A stretch of DNA of 64,000 nucleotides from Paenibacillus sp. V4I3 (GTDB taxonomy: Bacteria; Bacillota; Bacilli; Paenibacillales; NBRC-103111), in assembly GCF_030817215.1 (NCBI RefSeq), contig NZ_JAUSZA010000001.1, positions 2,888,501 through 2,952,500 on the forward strand, read 5' to 3'. Position numbers and translations under genes: made by a program. The notes beneath the pieces were generated by a model. It was given only the letters and a program-made list of their open reading frames with translations. It was not told where the DNA came from and searched no databases. The stretch's first letter is position 1. Each line of letters opens with the position of its first letter. Positions 50,243-58,374 of the stretch are shown piece by piece.

Positions 50243-51045
50243 GTAAAAAAAAGAAGCATGAGGATCATGAAGAACATATTGATGAAACCTGGCTCATTCC
50301 CTATGCGGATTTGCTTACCTTGCTTCTAGCTCTCTTTATCATTTTGTTTGCATCTAGTCAGGTGGATTCCAAGAAATACGACTCGATTATGCGGTCCTTG
50401 AACAATGCCTTCACGGGGGGAGAAGCACCCTTCGCGATGTCGAATATGGTTCCAATAAATGATGCGGGGAATTCTACGAAAAACAATAATAAGAGCCAAA
50501 ATCCTCCGCCGAAGGATGAGAGTAAAACCGATAGTCAGCTGGCTGCCAAGCTGCAGAAGGAAGAGAAGGATCTCAAAGAGTTAAAGCAAAGCATGGATGC
50601 TTACATTAAAGAAAACAACATGAGTGAGCAGCTGACCACGAAGCTGGATAATGAGAAGCTGACCATTACGATTAGTGACCGTGCGCTGTTTGATTCAGGG
50701 TCGGCTACAATTAAACAAGAATCACAAAAGCTGGCGGTTTCGATGTCTAATTTGCTGGGCAGCTATCCAGGATATGAGGTTGAAGTAGCAGGTCATACGG
50801 ATAATATCCCGATTCGTCGAGCAGACTTTGAAACGAACTGGGATTTAAGCGCAAAGCGTGCGGTCAATTTTATGAAAATACTTCTGAATAACAGTAAAAT
50901 TGATCCTGCTTCCTACTCTTCGGTCGGATTCGGTGAATACCGGCCGATTGCAGAAAATGACACAACAGAAGGTAGAGCGAAGAACCGCCGTGTTGAAGTG
51001 AGCATCTTGCGTAACATTAAAGCGACGGATGAGATTGCGAAATAA
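50239..51045 (+). CDS. motB: Flagellar stator protein MotB
   Basis: MotB anchors the stator to peptidoglycan and carries the proton-binding aspartate. In this 268-aa protein the single membrane segment (about 18-42) holds that residue in PYADLLTLL (D24). A Ser/Asn/Lys-rich linker with a coiled-coil-like stretch follows, then the OmpA-like peptidoglycan-binding domain (about 130-268), with VEVAGHTDNIPI and NWDLSAKRAVNFM. The start is a GTG at 50239 that overlaps the motA stop by four bases and has GGGAGG upstream. The pair is translationally coupled. Confidence 0.93.
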   Translation: MSKKKKHEDHEEHIDETWLIPYADLLTLLLALFIILFASSQVDSKKYDSIMRSLNNAFTGGEAPFAMSNMVPINDAGNSTKNNNKSQNPPPKDESKTDSQLAAKLQKEEKDLKELKQSMDAYIKENNMSEQLTTKLDNEKLTITISDRALFDSGSATIKQESQKLAVSMSNLLGSYPGYEVEVAGHTDNIPIRRADFETNWDLSAKRAVNFMKILLNNSKIDPASYSSVGFGEYRPIAENDTTEGRAKNRRVEVSILRNIKATDEIAK

Positions 51046-51078
51046 GTGCAATTACGCATAAGACTTATTATGAAAGAT

Positions 51079-51111
51079 AGGCTAAGAGTCGCTAGACTCT
51101 GGCCTTTTTTT
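51079..51111 (+). terminator. Terminator of motAB
   Basis: AGGCTAAGAGTC pairs with GACTCTGGCCT around GCTA, followed by seven Ts. Confidence 0.88.
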
Positions 51112-51207
51112 AGTTTAACAACACATTTCGTATCGAGAAATACGGAGTAATTTAACAGCAAAATGGGGATAGTAATGTGGAATTTGCAATGATGAGGAGA
51201 AGTTTAC

Positions 51208-52056
51208 ATGGAGCATACAGAGCATACATATGAGCATACGTATATCCCGCTAACGACATTATCCAGCGGTGAAGGCAAGGAAATAGCCATTGATATATAT
51301 GGTTACTGCATTCAGATCGTGAATATTTGTTTCATTGGCAACCCAACAAGCAAAGATAAAGAATGGTATTTAATTGACGCAGGTATGCCGCAATCGGCAG
51401 ATGAGATCATTCGTGTTGCAGAGGAGCGTTTTGGAGCACATAAGAAGCCTAGGGCGATCATTTTGACGCATGGACATTTCGACCATGTCGGGGCCATAGA
51501 GAGTCTTTTGGAATACTGGGATGTTCCGGTATATGCACATGAGTTGGAAGTCCCTTATTTGACGGGAAAATCCAATTATCCTAAAGGAGATTCTACGGTA
51601 AATGGCGGGCTTGTAAGCGAGTTATCACCCCTTTTTCCAAACCACGGCATTGACATAGGTAATCATGTACATCCTTTGCCTGCTAATGGTATCGTTCCTG
51701 GACTGACGGGATGGCAATGGATTCATACGCCGGGACACACACCAGGACACATTTCTCTTTTTCGCGCCAAAGATGGTTCATTAATAGCCGGAGATGCCTT
51801 CGTTACCGTCAAGCAAGAATCTCTTTACAAGGTGTTCACGCAAGAACAAGAAATAAGCGGACCACCCAAGTATTTCACGACAGATTGGCAAGCAGCCGGT
51901 GATTCGGTTAGAAAGCTTCGAGATTTACATCCATCTTTAGCGATAACGGGACATGGAAAACCGATGAACGGCGAAGAACTAAGTCGCGAACTAGGCCGTC
52001 TGGCGGAGGATTTTGAAGAATTAGCGATTCCTAAGGAAGGTCGGTTTGTGCATTAG
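51208..52056 (+). CDS. MBL-fold metallo-hydrolase
   Basis: This 282-aa protein of the metallo-beta-lactamase superfamily has the motif HGHFDHVGAI (zinc-binding HxHxDH), GWQWIHTPGHTPGHISLF (third histidine), the bridging aspartate in IAGDAF and the late histidine in ITGHGKPM. It starts at ATG 51208 with GAGGAG upstream. Members include glyoxalase II-like, lactonase and persulfide-dioxygenase-like enzymes; the substrate cannot be told from the sequence. It is a single gene ahead of the arsR-type regulator. Confidence 0.88.
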   Translation: MEHTEHTYEHTYIPLTTLSSGEGKEIAIDIYGYCIQIVNICFIGNPTSKDKEWYLIDAGMPQSADEIIRVAEERFGAHKKPRAIILTHGHFDHVGAIESLLEYWDVPVYAHELEVPYLTGKSNYPKGDSTVNGGLVSELSPLFPNHGIDIGNHVHPLPANGIVPGLTGWQWIHTPGHTPGHISLFRAKDGSLIAGDAFVTVKQESLYKVFTQEQEISGPPKYFTTDWQAAGDSVRKLRDLHPSLAITGHGKPMNGEELSRELGRLAEDFEELAIPKEGRFVH

Positions 52057-52108
52057 CAGTAATGATTGGATGGTCCTCCAGAAGAGGGCTATCCTTGCCA
52101 TTTATATA

Positions 52109-52132
52109 ATTAATCAAAATAAATTGATTAAT
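52109..52132. promoter_or_regulatory. ArsR-type operator 1
   Basis: ATTAATCAA-N6-TTGATTAAT, a 9-bp inverted repeat just upstream of the -35 of the regulator gene. Confidence 0.7.
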
Positions 52133-52135
52133 GGA

Positions 52136-52164
52136 TTGCTATTTAGCGGGTAATGCTATATATT
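52136..52164 (+). promoter_or_regulatory. Promoter of the arsR-type gene
   Basis: TTGCTA (52136-52141), 17 bp, TATATT (52159-52164), with operators on both sides. The start of transcription would be near 52171, inside operator 2. Confidence 0.7.
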
Positions 52165-52168
52165 GTTA

Positions 52169-52191
52169 TTAAATCAAAAATATTTGATTAA
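52169..52191. promoter_or_regulatory. ArsR-type operator 2
   Basis: TTAAATCAAA-N3-TATTTGATTAA, over the predicted transcription start. Confidence 0.7.
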
Positions 52192-52208
52192 TGAAGCGGG
52201 TGAGATCA

Positions 52209-52550
52209 GTGAAAACAATAATTCCATTACAAACGATACATACAAAATCCACACCAGACGATTCTTTTTTTGAAACGTATGAAGCAAAATTTAAAGCACT
52301 AGCTGATCACAAAAGACTACAGATCATGTATGAGTTAACACAGCGGGGAAAAACTTGCGTATGTGACCTTTGTGATATCTTTGATATGGCCCAGTCGAAA
52401 CTGTCTTATCACTTGAAAATCCTATTGGAGGCGAAATTAATCATCAAAGAGATGATTGGTACTTGGAGCTACTACGAGATAAACAATTCTGAAGTAAACG
52501 GATTGCTTTCAGCAGATCTTTGCTGCATATTTAGACCTACTCGTTCTTAA
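52209..52550 (+). CDS. ArsR-family metalloregulator
   Basis: This regulator of the ArsR/SmtB type (113 aa from GTG 52209) has a winged helix (about 25-85, with HKRLQIMYELTQRG and MAQSKLSYHLKILLEAKLI). The three-cysteine motif TCVCDLC before the recognition helix matches the As(III)/Sb(III) site of ArsR. ATG 52191 is in frame but sits inside operator 2 and lacks a ribosome site, so GTG 52209 with GGGTGA upstream is preferred. Two operators frame its promoter and two more stand before the flavoprotein gene 113 bp downstream, so it should repress both and release them on binding arsenite or a similar metal. Confidence 0.85.
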   Translation: MKTIIPLQTIHTKSTPDDSFFETYEAKFKALADHKRLQIMYELTQRGKTCVCDLCDIFDMAQSKLSYHLKILLEAKLIIKEMIGTWSYYEINNSEVNGLLSADLCCIFRPTRS

Positions 52551-52566
52551 TTTTTTTAATCTTAAT

Positions 52567-52607
52567 ATCAATTTTTTTTGATCTATTAATCAAAATTATT
52601 TGATTAA
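52567..52607. promoter_or_regulatory. Two ArsR-type operators before the flavoprotein gene
   Basis: ATCAA-N6-TTGAT (52567-52582) and TTAATCAAA-N4-TTTGATTAA (52586-52607) repeat the palindrome seen at the arsR promoter. They place the downstream gene under the same regulator. Confidence 0.7.
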
Positions 52608-52663
52608 GTGATTTTGCGCCGTATTTCTATTAAACGTTTTACATTGAGAGGGAGGTATATAAG

Positions 52664-54037
52664 ATGAATGATATTAAGTTACCGGTGGCTATTATTGGTG
52701 CTGGGCCTGTTGGTCTTGCCGCGGCAGCACAGTTAGTTATGAGAGGGGAGCCTTTTGTTTTGTTTGAGGCGGGTGAGGAAGTGGGATCAAATGTACGCAA
52801 TTGGGCCCATGTTCGAATGTTTTCCTCTTGGGAATACAATATCGACAAAGCTGCTAAGCAATTGCTTATTTCTCATGGTTGGCAAGCCCCCAATCCTTTA
52901 GAAATCCCTTCAGGACAAGAGATGGTTGACAAATACTTCAAACCTTTTGTTGAATTGCCTGAAATCAAACCTTATTTAAACCTAAATACGAAAGTTATAG
53001 CTGTTAGCCGTAAAGGTCTGAGCAAAGTTAAAACACAAGGCCGTGAAGTTCTTCCGTTTGTCCTGCATGTGGAGATAAATGGGGAACGAATCCTTATTGA
53101 GGCTAAGGCTGTTATTGATGCATCCGGTACCTGGTTGAATCCGAATCCCATTAAATCAGAAGGGGTTTGGACGACAGAAGAGCAGTCTTTAAACAAGCAA
53201 ATTTATTATGGGATACCTGATATTTCGGGTAAGCATAAGGAACGATATAGCGGCAAAAAAGTTCTTGTTGTCGGGAGTGGTCACTCTGCAATAAATACCT
53301 TGCTAGAATTAGGAAATCTGAAGGATCAAGTTCAGAGCACAGAAATTATTTGGATTTTAAGAAAATCTAGGCTAGCTGATGTTTATGGTGGTCAGGAGCA
53401 GGATCAACTTCCTGCAAGAGGAGAACTTGGTACACGTATTCAAAAGCTAGTTGATTCAAGAAAAGTTACGGTTCTGACGCCATTCCACATTCAAGAATTG
53501 AAACAAAAAGAAGATAAAATGGTTGTGATTGGCTCTTTAAACGGATCATTGGTTCATCTAGATGCTGTCGATGAAATCGTGTCGAATACGGGTTCTCGCC
53601 CGGATCTATCCTTTTTACGAGAAGTTAGAGTAATTGCCGACCCAACATTGGAGAGCGTTTTGGCGTTAGTGCCACTGATCGATCCGAATATTCATAGCTG
53701 CGGTACGGTTAGACCGCATGGCGAGAAGGAGCTGCGCCAACCAGAAAAGAATTTCTATATTGTTGGTTCCAAAAGTTATGGAAGAGCACCAACATTCTTA
53801 ATGGCAACAGGTTATGAACAAGTGAGATCCGTCGTAGCAGCGCTTGTAGGAGATCAGGCAGCAGCTGAACGAGTTGAGCTGGAGCTGCCGGAAACGGGAG
53901 TTTGCGGTATCGGGAGCAAAGAATGCTGCGGTCCTGAAGATAGTCAAAAGCTAGTAAGCAAAACAGAAGAAATTAGTGCTTGTTGTTCACCGGTAACGAA
54001 ACCGGAGGCAGTGGTAAAATCATCTTGCTGCAGCTAG
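52664..54037 (+). CDS. FAD-dependent oxidoreductase with C-terminal Cys-pair tail
   Basis: This 457-aa flavoprotein has the FAD-binding motif AIIGAGPVGLAAAAQL at the N-terminus and a second dinucleotide-binding motif VLVVGSGHSAINTLLELG near the middle, as in flavin monooxygenases and thioredoxin-reductase-like enzymes found in arsenic operons (ArsO-like). The last 45 residues carry three CC pairs and a single cysteine in short segments (VCGIGSKECCG, ACCSP, SSCCS), which would suit binding or passing a soft metal or metalloid. It starts at ATG 52664 after GGGAGG. With the ArsR operators upstream, a role in arsenic or heavy-metal resistance is inferred; no pump or arsenate reductase gene is present. 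Confidence 0.85.
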   Translation: MNDIKLPVAIIGAGPVGLAAAAQLVMRGEPFVLFEAGEEVGSNVRNWAHVRMFSSWEYNIDKAAKQLLISHGWQAPNPLEIPSGQEMVDKYFKPFVELPEIKPYLNLNTKVIAVSRKGLSKVKTQGREVLPFVLHVEINGERILIEAKAVIDASGTWLNPNPIKSEGVWTTEEQSLNKQIYYGIPDISGKHKERYSGKKVLVVGSGHSAINTLLELGNLKDQVQSTEIIWILRKSRLADVYGGQEQDQLPARGELGTRIQKLVDSRKVTVLTPFHIQELKQKEDKMVVIGSLNGSLVHLDAVDEIVSNTGSRPDLSFLREVRVIADPTLESVLALVPLIDPNIHSCGTVRPHGEKELRQPEKNFYIVGSKSYGRAPTFLMATGYEQVRSVVAALVGDQAAAERVELELPETGVCGIGSKECCGPEDSQKLVSKTEEISACCSPVTKPEAVVKSSCCS

Positions 54038-54097
54038 TTAAACAGTTAGGTAGGTTCGGGGTTCGTTCGCATTAGTTAGTCGAATTACTCGGAATTA

Positions 54098-54137
54098 AAA
54101 ATCCCTCTACGCTTCCAATTAGGAGTAGAGGGATTTT
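54098..54137 (+). terminator. Terminator of the flavoprotein gene, probably bidirectional
   Basis: AAAATCCCTCTAC pairs perfectly with GTAGAGGGATTTT. It also lies at the end of the convergent chemoreceptor gene. Confidence 0.9.
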
Positions 54138-54148
54138 TGTGCTAGCTA

Positions 54149-56077
54149 TTATTTTCCTACGAGAACAAGCATTTTGTTCTCTTTCCTAGATTCACCTTTG
54201 TTCAGGTCATCCTGTGGTGTTTCCGCTGTTGAGTTATCTTGTTCCTTTTGAAACAAATCCATTTGATTATCATCAAAAACCTCGAAGTGCACCTCATTCA
54301 TGACATGAATTGTCTCAGATTGAAGATCAATAATCTCCTGATGATTCTTCGCAGCAGTCTCACTAATCTGGAATTTGCTGATCTCTGCAAATAACTGTTG
54401 AGCAAGTTCAAGGATATCATCCGACTCTTCGGCAATTCGGCGGATGGATGCATCTTGCTGAATCGAGGTTGAGCTTACTTCCTCGACCCCGGCAGCTGTT
54501 TCTTGCGCAATGGCCGCTACGAACTGAACGGAATTTACTAATCTGTCATTCTTGGATTGTACGTATTCAATTTTCACATGGATTTGTTCAATTTGCCCGA
54601 TTATTCTTTTCATCGATTGTTCGATGCCCTCGAAAGAACCGAGCGTGTCTGCTACCCGATGGTTTTGTGCAACCGCAGAATCGCGAGCTTCGATCAGTGA
54701 GCTCTGTAATTCTTTGATTTGCTTCTGAAGCGATTGAATGATGCCGCCGATTGTCTTGGAGGAATCATTCGTCTGCTGAGAAAGCTGACGAACTTCATCC
54801 GCAATCACAGAGAAGCCGCGGCCGTGTTCGCCGGCTCTGGCCGCTTCAATCGCAGCGTTCAAGGCAAGCACGTTTGTCTGCGTAGAAATTTCCGTGATCG
54901 AGTGAATAATAGCGCCAATTTGTTTGGAGCTGTCAGACAAGGTCATCATGGCAGCATCGACCTTCTGTAGGACAGCCTGGGATTCGTCTGACGATGATTT
55001 CAGCGCCCTTACAGATGCTGTCCCTTGTAGTGTACCAGAAGCAGCCTCTTCACTTGTACGCTTCATTTCATACGTATAAGCAGTAATGTCACGAATCTCC
55101 GCTTCCAGCTCTGCAATGATCATCGAGCTTTGCTCCGTTTTCATGGCTTGCTCGTCAGCACCAGTCGATATCTCTGTAATTGCCTTCAAGATATCTGTAT
55201 TTGCCGATGCTGTTAGTAGAGAAAAGCGATGAAACTCATGGGAGTGCTCGGATAAGGAAGAAGCAATCTGCAGCGTAGCATGAAGCATTTGACGAACTTG
55301 AATGATCATATGGTCGAAGCTGTTGCTTAGCTTACCTAACTCATCATTGGATTTTGAATTGATTGTATGGGACAAATCCCCTGCGGCAATATGAGATACA
55401 GCATTTTGTAAAATTTTAATTGGATGTGTGAAGGAGCTGATGATTAGAAAGGCAATAATAATGGTTACAATAACGACGATAGCAAAGGCAATCAACATCA
55501 CCCTGCTGCTTTCATTAAGTGCCTTCGTTGAGTTGGAAATTGCATGTTCGGCAGCCTCTGCATAAGTAACATAGAATTTATCAACAAGTGCAAAAATCTT
55601 ATCCTTCAATTCCTGAGATTCATTATATAGGTAAAGGAGGTTAATTTGCAGATCCGTCGGTTTCAAGTTAGGATCTTGGACCATTTTGGCCGCAGAGTCG
55701 AAGTTATTTATGTAATCAACGGAGTATTGAATTAATTGGCTTCGCCACTTCTTTTGATCAGCTGTTGAAGCTGTATCACCAATTTTCTGAATGAAATCGT
55801 TATAAGGCTTTCGTTTTGCATTGTATTTTTCGATGTATTCCGATTTCTTCGAAATCTCCAAGCCTGAAGCAATGATATTCATTTCCTGAACCATATTTTT
55901 AAGCTCGAGCGCTAGCACCTTTAGTTCGACTTTATCGTTCTGATCCGTCATATGCTTCTTGATTTGATTCACTTGGTTCAGATTAAACAAAGCAACGGCA
56001 AGGAAAATGAGAAGTACTCCGCTGAAACTGGCAATTAATTTTAATCGCATGGTCATATTGATTTTTATCCTCTTCAT
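54149..56077 (-). CDS. Methyl-accepting chemotaxis protein
   Basis: This 642-aa transmembrane chemoreceptor has TM1 at about 11-32 and TM2 at about 190-215, enclosing a helical sensor domain with no recognised ligand signature. A HAMP domain follows (SSFTHPIKILQNAVSHIAAGDLSHTI), then the signalling coil with the highly conserved hairpin NVLALNAAIEAARAGEHGRGFSVIADEVRQL, which contacts CheA and CheW. The C-terminus is an acidic, Glu/Asp/Asn-rich tail (about 590-642). It starts at ATG 56077 with AGGAGG upstream. It is not near other chemotaxis genes except motAB, 3 kb away. Confidence 0.92.
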   Translation of the reverse strand: MKRIKINMTMRLKLIASFSGVLLIFLAVALFNLNQVNQIKKHMTDQNDKVELKVLALELKNMVQEMNIIASGLEISKKSEYIEKYNAKRKPYNDFIQKIGDTASTADQKKWRSQLIQYSVDYINNFDSAAKMVQDPNLKPTDLQINLLYLYNESQELKDKIFALVDKFYVTYAEAAEHAISNSTKALNESSRVMLIAFAIVVIVTIIIAFLIISSFTHPIKILQNAVSHIAAGDLSHTINSKSNDELGKLSNSFDHMIIQVRQMLHATLQIASSLSEHSHEFHRFSLLTASANTDILKAITEISTGADEQAMKTEQSSMIIAELEAEIRDITAYTYEMKRTSEEAASGTLQGTASVRALKSSSDESQAVLQKVDAAMMTLSDSSKQIGAIIHSITEISTQTNVLALNAAIEAARAGEHGRGFSVIADEVRQLSQQTNDSSKTIGGIIQSLQKQIKELQSSLIEARDSAVAQNHRVADTLGSFEGIEQSMKRIIGQIEQIHVKIEYVQSKNDRLVNSVQFVAAIAQETAAGVEEVSSTSIQQDASIRRIAEESDDILELAQQLFAEISKFQISETAAKNHQEIIDLQSETIHVMNEVHFEVFDDNQMDLFQKEQDNSTAETPQDDLNKGESRKENKMLVLVGK

Positions 56078-56231
56078 AAGTCATTCCTCCTATATATTAC
56101 TTGACAATATTCGACTGTTTTCGTGTTGATACTTATTAATATAGGGTACTTCTATTAACTAAAGCATCTAAGTTTGTTAATGATATGTAAATTTAACCAA
56201 TCTTTTAACGAATGAAAGAAGAAATAAAAGT

Positions 56232-56285
56232 TTTACATTACGTTTACGTTTCGAGGGTTTGGATTTTACATTCAATTGTTACGAT
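56232..56285 (+). promoter_or_regulatory. PhoP boxes and promoter of pstS
   Basis: TTTACA (56232), TTTACG (56243) and TTTACA (56265) lie in 11-bp phase, with a weaker TTGTTA at 56276. TACGAT (56280-56285) follows the 56265 copy by nine bases and is a plausible -10. This matches the B. subtilis PhoP box (TTHACA repeats spaced by five bases) and fits induction by phosphate limitation. Confidence 0.7.
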
Positions 56286-56372
56286 GTTTAAGTAAGTTAG
56301 TTCGACGGACATTCAAAAGGGATCGATACTAACCGAATTAGTAACATAAACTCAAAGGAGGACATGCTAACT

Positions 56373-57278
56373 ATGTTTAAGTTCATGTCGAAAAAAGGAA
56401 TTACATTCACACTTTCCGCGGTATTAATGATGGGGTCATTGGTTGGTTGCGGCGCTAAAACAGATACTAAAAACGCTGCTTCTGCAACACCTGCTGCTAG
56501 TGCAGCGGCATCTGCTGCTCCAAAAGCAGAGCTAAGCGGTACGGTTACAGCTTCCGGTTCAAGCGCACTTCTTCCATTAGTTAAACAAGCAGCTACTGAG
56601 TTTATGGAAAAAAATCCGAAAGTAACAATCAACGTTACAGCAGGCGGTTCAGGTACAGGAATTAAAAACGTAGCAGACGGTACTTCAGACATCGGTAACT
56701 CCGACGTCGAGCCAGCTGCTGAATATAAAGATAAAGGTCTTGTTGACCACCAAGTTGCGATTGCTCCATTCGCATTGATCGTAAACAAAGATGTAAAAGT
56801 AGATAATGTTACAAAACAACAAGCGGCAGACATTTACATGGGTAAAGTTACGAACTGGAAAGAAGTTGGCGGCAATGACGCGAAAATCGTTCTTGTTCAC
56901 CGTCCAGATAGCTCAGGTTCCCGTACGTTAGTTAAACAAATCATTCTTGATGGCAAAGAATTCACGAAAGACGGTATTACACAAGAAAACAGCGGTGCAA
57001 TGAAAACAGCTGTTGCTGGTCAGTCCAGCTCCATTGGATATGTAGACACACCTTACGTTGATGACTCAGTAAAAGCATTGAAAATTGATAATGTAGCGTT
57101 CTCTGAGGAAAACATTAAGAACGGTACTTACAAATTGTTTGGTGTTGAGCATATGTACACAAAAGGTGAAGCGAAAGATCCTACTAAAGCATTCATCGCT
57201 TACATCACAAGCAAAGAATTCCAAGGTAAACAAGTTCGTGACTTGAAATTCTTGCCTGCAGATTTGCTTAAAAAATAA
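56373..57278 (+). CDS. pstS: Phosphate-binding lipoprotein PstS
   Basis: PstS binds phosphate outside the cell for the PstCAB importer. From ATG 56373 it is 301 aa, with a lipobox (GSLVGCGAKT, lipidated C26) and an Ala-rich linker. The binding fold starts with TVTASGSSALLPLVKQAA, has NVTAGGSGTGIKNVADGTSDIGNSD, and the phosphate loop near RPDSSGSRTL. AAGGAGG lies 11 bases upstream of 56373; ATG 56364 is only two bases from it and is less likely. A terminator follows, so pstS is made in excess over the rest of the system, as is usual. Confidence 0.94.
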   Translation: MFKFMSKKGITFTLSAVLMMGSLVGCGAKTDTKNAASATPAASAAASAAPKAELSGTVTASGSSALLPLVKQAATEFMEKNPKVTINVTAGGSGTGIKNVADGTSDIGNSDVEPAAEYKDKGLVDHQVAIAPFALIVNKDVKVDNVTKQQAADIYMGKVTNWKEVGGNDAKIVLVHRPDSSGSRTLVKQIILDGKEFTKDGITQENSGAMKTAVAGQSSSIGYVDTPYVDDSVKALKIDNVAFSEENIKNGTYKLFGVEHMYTKGEAKDPTKAFIAYITSKEFQGKQVRDLKFLPADLLKK

Positions 57279-57293
57279 TAAATAGAACAAACT

Positions 57294-57328
57294 AAGAGCG
57301 CTGGCATTATATGCCGCGCTCTTTTTTT
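57294..57328 (+). terminator. Terminator after pstS
   Basis: AAGAGCGC and GCGCTCTT arms with an inner GCAT/ATGC stem and a T-run. It separates pstS from pstCAB-phoU. Confidence 0.85.
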
Positions 57329-57346
57329 ACTTTGAAACATGAAACT

Positions 57347-57400
57347 TTTACATTCCCTTAACAATTTATTGACGATCCAATTACAATCATGCTCTATCAT
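57347..57400 (+). promoter_or_regulatory. PhoP boxes and promoter of pstCAB-phoU
   Basis: TTTACA (57347), TTAACA (57358) and TTGACG (57369) are spaced by exactly 11 bp; a weaker ATTACA at 57380 is in phase. TATCAT (57395-57400) is a likely -10. This gives the transporter genes their own PhoP-controlled promoter besides that of pstS. Confidence 0.75.
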
Positions 57401-57537
57401 AAAAGTAATGTGATTTAAGAGAAAGGGGAATTACCCATTGAATTCCGTAGCAGATAAACTAACGAACCGCGAAATCAGACGAAAGTCGTCCAATCGTCAC
57501 GAAATGGACCCAAGGACAACATAGACAAGATAACATC

Positions 57538-58374
57538 ATGAGGTGGGTGTTTGTTGGAAGTGCTGCCTTAGTGTCTGCCATCATTTTTTCTATCATTGTT
57601 TTCGTGGGGATGCAAGGGATTAAGACTTTTCAGGGAGTCAGTCCTTTTGAATTTTTCTTCTCTACAGATTGGACGCCAGGTCAAAAAAAATTCGGAGCCC
57701 TTCCTTTTCTATACAGCACGCTGCTCATGACTTTGGTTTCAGTTGTGTTTTCAGTGCCGCTTGCTTTGTCAGGGGCATTATTCATGGCTAAAATTGCTCC
57801 GAGATGGATGCGTGAAATCATGCGTCCTGCGACGGATCTGTTCGTAGGTATTCCTTCGGTTGTTTATGGCCTAATCGGCTTAACGGTCATCGTCCCTGCA
57901 CTCGGTAAAATAACAGGCGGGGTTGGATACGGTATTTTACCAGCTTCCATCATTCTCGCTATCATGATTTTACCAACCATTCTCTCGATCTCAGAAGATG
58001 CTATCCGTGCATTGCCGAGTCGTCTGGAAGAAGCATCACTCGCATTAGGTGCAACACGTTGGCAAACCATGTGGCGTGTCCTTTTGCCTGCAGCTAGACC
58101 CGGTATTCTAACAGCAATTATCCTTGGCATGGGGCGTGCAATTGGTGAAACCATGGCTGTATTCATGGTTATTGGTAACTCGCCGCAAATGCCGAAATCA
58201 CTCCTTGACTCAACCACGGTATTAACGACCGCGATTGTGAAGGATATGGGGAATACGAATTACGGAAGCACTTGGAATAATGCGCTCTATTTGATGGCGC
58301 TTCTTTTACTGGTGATCTCGTTATCCTTAATTCTTATTATCCGTATCGTAGCCAAAAGGAGTGAACTTAAATGA
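57538..58374 (+). CDS. pstC: Phosphate ABC transporter permease PstC (5' end frame-damaged)
   Basis: PstC and PstA form the membrane channel of the phosphate importer. The intact frame from ATG 57538 gives 278 aa with about six membrane segments and the coupling motif EEASLALGATRWQTMWRVLLPAARPG near the middle. Family members usually have about 310 aa. Upstream, a TTG at 57438 with AAAGGGG nine bases before it begins MNSVADKLTNREIRRKSS, a credible PstC N-terminus, but the frame is broken near 57510 (one base too many in ATGGACCC). Removing it would join the parts into a 311-aa protein. ATG 57538 has no ribosome site. So either the gene is shortened or the window contains a sequence error. Its stop overlaps pstA. 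Confidence 0.85.
   Translation: MRWVFVGSAALVSAIIFSIIVFVGMQGIKTFQGVSPFEFFFSTDWTPGQKKFGALPFLYSTLLMTLVSVVFSVPLALSGALFMAKIAPRWMREIMRPATDLFVGIPSVVYGLIGLTVIVPALGKITGGVGYGILPASIILAIMILPTILSISEDAIRALPSRLEEASLALGATRWQTMWRVLLPAARPGILTAIILGMGRAIGETMAVFMVIGNSPQMPKSLLDSTTVLTTAIVKDMGNTNYGSTWNNALYLMALLLLVISLSLILIIRIVAKRSELK

Noticed and set aside
52191-52208. ATG start of the ArsR gene
   Set aside because: It lies in operator 2, 20 bases after the predicted start of transcription, and has no ribosome site.
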